A DNA stretch of 51,113 nt from positions 1 through 51,113 of the forward strand of contig URVW01000008.1 in NCBI GenBank assembly GCA_900551435.1, given 5' to 3'. The notes under the pieces were generated by a model. That model did not search any database and was not told where the DNA came from. It was given only the letters and a program-made list of their open reading frames with translations. Every line of letters starts with the position of its first letter. The first letter of the stretch is position 1. The position numbers and the translations under genes are program-made. Shown here one piece after another: positions 48,313 to 51,113 of the stretch. The stretch comes from an uncultured Faecalibacterium sp. GTDB taxonomy: Bacteria; Bacillota; Clostridia; Oscillospirales; Ruminococcaceae.

Positions 48313-48326
48313 CGTCATGATAAAAT
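48298..48326 (+). promoter_or_regulatory. Strong promoter upstream of the speA leader
   Basis: TTGACA, 17 bp, TAAAAT. Lies at the end of the histidine phosphatase gene, 420 bp ahead of speA. Confidence 0.8.
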
Positions 48327-48332
48327 CACACA

Positions 48333-48715
48333 CGATTTTGAGAGACGAACCAGATCCAGAGTCTTTTCAAAGCAATCTTCCATGGACCGCCCAGCGGGGC
48401 TAAGGCCATACGGACAGCCGGGTCCACTGCCGACCGGCGGCATCGCCGCCATTATTGATTGAGTTAGAAGCTCAAATTTTATAAGTTGGTTCCTTTACAA
48501 CCATGAAATTGCACGGAACGCTGTGCAGACTTGTGAAACGGTCAATAAAGAGCAGTAAAAGCAGAATTGCTATATAGACTCTCATCATCCCGTCTTTTGA
48601 ATCATGCGAAGCGGCCCTTTGTGCCCCGGTTTTGGTCCTGGGGGCTTTGTCGGCGTGTTCCAATAATGTTTCAAAGCGCAAGTCTGCACGTTTGGTGCGG
48701 TCTTGCGCTTTTTTG
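48333..48715 (+). ncRNA. Candidate structured leader or small RNA upstream of speA
   Basis: 436 bp between the phosphatase and speA with no supported gene. A consensus promoter (48298) would start RNA near 48333. The first ~130 bases are GC-rich with a TGGACC/GGTCCA pair enclosing GGCT/AGCC, and a GGCGGC/GCCGCC hairpin (about 48432-48447). It ends in an intrinsic terminator at 48673-48714, 34 bases before speA. The RNA class is not one I can identify (no T-box or lysine-type signatures). Confidence 0.55.
48673..48714 (+). terminator. Terminator directly ahead of speA
   Basis: AAAGCGCAAG (48673-48682) and CTTGCGCTTTTTT (48702-48714). It can end the upstream RNA or act as an attenuator controlling speA. 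Confidence 0.85.
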
Positions 48716-48748
48716 TTTGCACGGGGGATCAGGGACGGAGGAAAAAAC

Positions 48749-50215
48749 ATGAGTGAGAACCGAACACGGTTCCGGCTGGACCAGCGCCGCGCACCCATCT
48801 ACGAGGCACTGGAGCAGTTCCGGCAGATGCGGGTGGTCCCGTTCGATGTTCCGGGCCACAAGCGGGGCCGGGGCAACCCGGAACTGACGGCCTTTCTGGG
48901 CCAACAGTGCGTCGGCGTAGACGTGAACAGCATGAAGCCGCTGGACAATCTCTGCCACCCGGTATCGGTCATCCGGGAAGCCGAGGAGCTGGCGGCAGAC
49001 GCCTTTGGGGCCGCACACGCCTTTCTGATGGTGGGCGGCACGACCAGCTCGGTACAGAGCATGGTCCTGACAGCCTGCAAGCGGGGCGATGAGATCATCC
49101 TGCCCCGCAACGTGCACCGCAGCGTTCTGAACGCGCTGGTGCTCTGCGGCGCTGTGCCGGTCTATGTCAACCCGGAAGTAGACAAGCGCCTTGGCATCTC
49201 GCTGGGCATGAAGCGGGAGCAGGTGGAAAAGGCCATCCGGGAACACCCCAATGCGGTGGCCGTTCTGGTGAACAACCCCACCTATTACGGCATCTGCAGC
49301 GACCTGCGCGCCATCGTCAAGATGGCCCACGACGCCGGGATGCTCTGCCTTGCCGACGAGGCCCACGGCACGCACTTCTACTTCGGCGGCGGTCTGCCCG
49401 TTTCGGCCATGGCCGCGGGCGCTGACATGGCTTCTGTCTCGATGCACAAGAGCGGCGGCAGCCTGACCCAGTCCAGTCTGCTGCTCATCGGACCGAACGT
49501 CCACCCCGGCTATGTGCGGCAGATCATCAACCTCACCCAGACCACCTCCGGCAGCTATCTGCTCATGTCCAGTCTGGACATCTCCCGCCGCAATCTGGCC
49601 CAGCGCGGACGTCAGGTGTTCCATCAGGTGGCCGACATGGCCGAGTATGCCCGCGAAGAGATCAACGCCGTAGGCGGCTACTACGCCTTCGGCAAGGAGC
49701 TGTGCAACGGCAACTCGGTGTTCGATTTCGACACCACCAAGCTCAGCGTCCACACCCTCGACATCGGCCTTGCCGGCATCGAAGTCTACGACATCCTGCG
49801 CGATGAATACGACATCCAGATCGAGTTCGGCGACATCGGCAACATTCTGGCCTATCTTTCCATCGGCGACCGCCCGCAGGAAGTGGAGCGTCTGGTCAGC
49901 GCACTGGCCGAGATCAAGCGCCGCTTCCGCACCGACGGAGCCGGTCTGCTCAGTCAGGAATACATCGATCCTGTGGTCGCTGCCAGCCCGCAGGAAGCGT
50001 TCTATGCCCCCAAGAAGAGCCTGCCTCTGCAGGAGACAGAGGGCATGGTGTGCAGCGAATTTGTGATGTGCTATCCTCCGGGAATCCCCATTCTGGCCCC
50101 CGGCGAGCGGATCACCAAGGAGATCCTGAACTACATCGAGTACGCCAAGGCCAAGGGCTGCAGCATGACCGGTCCGGAAGACCCGGACATCTTACACCTG
50201 AACGTTCTGGCATAA
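48749..50215 (+). CDS. speA: Arginine (or lysine/ornithine) decarboxylase, SpeA type
   Basis: 488 residues, same size as Bacillus SpeA. PLP-dependent fold III/Orn-Lys-Arg class I: VPFDVPGHKRGRG near the N terminus, substrate loop MVGGTTSSVQSMVL, DEAHGTHFYF and PLP lysine K234 in SMHKSGGSLTQ. Because speE and the start of a SpeB-like gene follow, arginine decarboxylase to agmatine is the likely reaction. RBS ACGGAGG seven bases upstream of the ATG at 48749. Leader as above. Confidence 0.92.
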   Translation: MSENRTRFRLDQRRAPIYEALEQFRQMRVVPFDVPGHKRGRGNPELTAFLGQQCVGVDVNSMKPLDNLCHPVSVIREAEELAADAFGAAHAFLMVGGTTSSVQSMVLTACKRGDEIILPRNVHRSVLNALVLCGAVPVYVNPEVDKRLGISLGMKREQVEKAIREHPNAVAVLVNNPTYYGICSDLRAIVKMAHDAGMLCLADEAHGTHFYFGGGLPVSAMAAGADMASVSMHKSGGSLTQSSLLLIGPNVHPGYVRQIINLTQTTSGSYLLMSSLDISRRNLAQRGRQVFHQVADMAEYAREEINAVGGYYAFGKELCNGNSVFDFDTTKLSVHTLDIGLAGIEVYDILRDEYDIQIEFGDIGNILAYLSIGDRPQEVERLVSALAEIKRRFRTDGAGLLSQEYIDPVVAASPQEAFYAPKKSLPLQETEGMVCSEFVMCYPPGIPILAPGERITKEILNYIEYAKAKGCSMTGPEDPDILHLNVLA

Positions 50216-50227
50216 GGGGGAACGAGA

Positions 50228-51085
50228 ATGGAATTTTGGTTTTCGGAATTTCACACGCCGGATGTCAAACACAGCATCCGGGTGAACAAACAGCTCTACT
50301 CCAAGCAGAGCGATTATCAGCGCATCGACATCTTTGAGACGCCCGAGTTCGGCCGGGTGCTCACGCTGGACGGCAACGTGATGCTGACCGAGCGGGACGA
50401 GTTCATCTATGATGAGATGATCGTCCATGTGCCGATGGCCGTCCACCAAGAGGCCAAGGATATTCTGGTCATCGGCGCGGGCGACGGCGGCGTGGTGCGG
50501 GAGCTGACCCGCTATGACCGCGTGGAGCGGATCGACCTCGTGGAGATGGACCCGCAGGTCGTGGAAGCGTGCCGCGCCTATCTGCCCGGAAATGCATGCC
50601 GCATGGATGACCGCCGGGTGCACATCTACTTTGAGAACGCCCTCAAGTTCATCCGCCGGTGCGAAGAGGAATACGACCTCATCATCGTGGACTCCTCCGA
50701 CCCGTTCGGCCCGTCCGAGGGCCTGTTCACCCGCGAGTTCTACGGCAGCTGCTTCAACGCCCTCAAAGAGGACGGCATCATGGTCAACCAGCAGGGAAGC
50801 CCCTTCTACGCCGAGGACGCCAGCGCCATGCAGCGCAGCCACAAGCGGATCGCGTCCACCTTCCCCATCAGCCGGGTATATCAGGCCCACATCCCGACCT
50901 TTGCCGCCGGGTACTGGCTGTTCGGTTTCGCCAGCAAGAAATACCACCCCATCGACGACTTGGACGCCGCCGCATGGAAAGCGCTGAATCTGCGCACCCG
51001 CTACTACACCACCCGGCTCCACGTCGGAGCCTTTTATCTGCCCGCCTTCCTTGAGGAAATGCTGCGGGAAGTGGAGGAACACTGA
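50228..51085 (+). CDS. speE: Spermidine synthase
   Basis: 285 residues. Motif GAGDGGVVRELTRY (SAM-type nucleotide site), EMDPQVVEACRAY, and catalytic VDSSDPFGPSEGLF with the Asp that deprotonates putrescine. The MEFWFSEFHTPDVKHSIRV start is typical of Firmicute SpeE. Transfers aminopropyl from decarboxylated SAM to putrescine. Twelve bases after speA; stop overlaps the start of the next gene. Confidence 0.95.
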   Translation: MEFWFSEFHTPDVKHSIRVNKQLYSKQSDYQRIDIFETPEFGRVLTLDGNVMLTERDEFIYDEMIVHVPMAVHQEAKDILVIGAGDGGVVRELTRYDRVERIDLVEMDPQVVEACRAYLPGNACRMDDRRVHIYFENALKFIRRCEEEYDLIIVDSSDPFGPSEGLFTREFYGSCFNALKEDGIMVNQQGSPFYAEDASAMQRSHKRIASTFPISRVYQAHIPTFAAGYWLFGFASKKYHPIDDLDAAAWKALNLRTRYYTTRLHVGAFYLPAFLEEMLREVEEH

Positions 51086-51113
51086 TGCACCCCAACGTTG
51101 AGACCTTTATCGG
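51085..51113 (+). CDS. speB: Agmatinase-like gene start (partial, cut by window end)
   Basis: Only nine complete codons: MHPNVETFI then G. NVETFIG is the usual N-terminal phrase of Clostridial agmatinase (SpeB). It overlaps the speE stop by one base (TGATG). Identity by context and by the short match. Confidence 0.6.

Noticed and set aside
48333..48748. T-box or lysine riboswitch upstream of speA
   Set aside because: No T-box AGGGTGGnACCGCG-type sequence and no lysine-box core; left as an unclassified leader.
1..51113. tRNA, rRNA, CRISPR arrays, insertion sequences or prophage genes
   Set aside because: I looked on both strands and saw no cloverleaf, rRNA, regularly spaced repeat-spacer pattern, transposase or integrase.

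Overview
The window looks like a chromosomal segment of a high-GC, low-lipid-A Firmicute of the gut Clostridia (Oscillospiraceae/Ruminococcaceae). Faecalibacterium would fit best: strong GGAGG ribosome-binding sites, a Firmicute gene set (PepV, PstSCAB-PhoU, NagA/NagB/NagE, PrmA-RsmE, SpeA-SpeE, AzlCD, LytTR), G+C-rich codon use, and no rRNA, tRNA, prophage or CRISPR. The genus is inference, not proof.

Layout: 1-1.4 kb SnoaL-like protein and a SAM methyltransferase; 1.4-2.7 kb SstT-type amino-acid symporter; 3-6 kb a GNAT-pepV-dipeptide epimerase operon (dipeptide / murein-peptide use); 6.1-6.5 kb a stand-alone AraC-type helix-turn-helix protein; 6.8-10.9 kb the complete phosphate system pstS-C-A-B-phoU; 11.4-12.6 kb two RR-signal lipoproteins; 12.7-17 kb N-acetylglucosamine uptake and catabolism (PTS EIICB, nagB, nagA, GNAT); 17.3-19.1 kb prmA-rsmE; 19.1-21.9 kb a divergent PTS enzyme I paralogue translationally coupled to a patatin; 22-24.6 kb HAD phosphatase, LytTR regulator, family 2 glycosyltransferase; 24.6-28 kb Xaa-Pro aminopeptidase and a large carbohydrate-binding lipoprotein; 28.1-32.4 kb GGDEF remnant, MarR, NhaC antiporter, hotdog thioesterase and a TMEM164/YwaF-like membrane protein; 32.4-33.7 kb an AT-rich pair of DUF4230-like proteins; 33.9-36.7 kb a zinc/cadmium-type efflux cassette (ArsR, separate HMA protein, P-type ATPase); 36.9-40 kb small membrane proteins and azlCD; 40.1-41.8 kb an AT-rich MunI-like restriction-modification system with its controller protein; 41.9-44.6 kb asparaginase, thioredoxin-reductase-like protein and Crp/Fnr regulator; 44.6-47.4 kb a G3E/COG0523 GTPase operon including an extremely His/Asp-rich metallochaperone; 47.7-51.1 kb histidine phosphatase and the start of a polyamine operon speA-speE-speB (speB is cut by the window edge).

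How genes work together: NagE imports and phosphorylates GlcNAc, NagA deacetylates and NagB deaminates/isomerises it. PstSCAB imports phosphate and PhoU reports on it. SpeA makes agmatine, SpeB is expected to convert it to putrescine, SpeE to spermidine. The ArsR-HMA-ATPase cassette and the COG0523 operon both point to zinc handling.

The most notable unexplained structures are (i) a family of structured intergenic repeats, two of which sit in the loop of what looks like a terminator hairpin and whose inner stems show compensatory base changes; (ii) a strongly promoted, structured leader or small RNA ending in a terminator just ahead of speA; (iii) an enzyme I paralogue lacking the Mg-binding glutamate; (iv) a G3E GTPase fused to a DUF1980/YcgQ-like domain beside the His-rich GTPase; and (v) four lipoproteins with twin-arginine signals.
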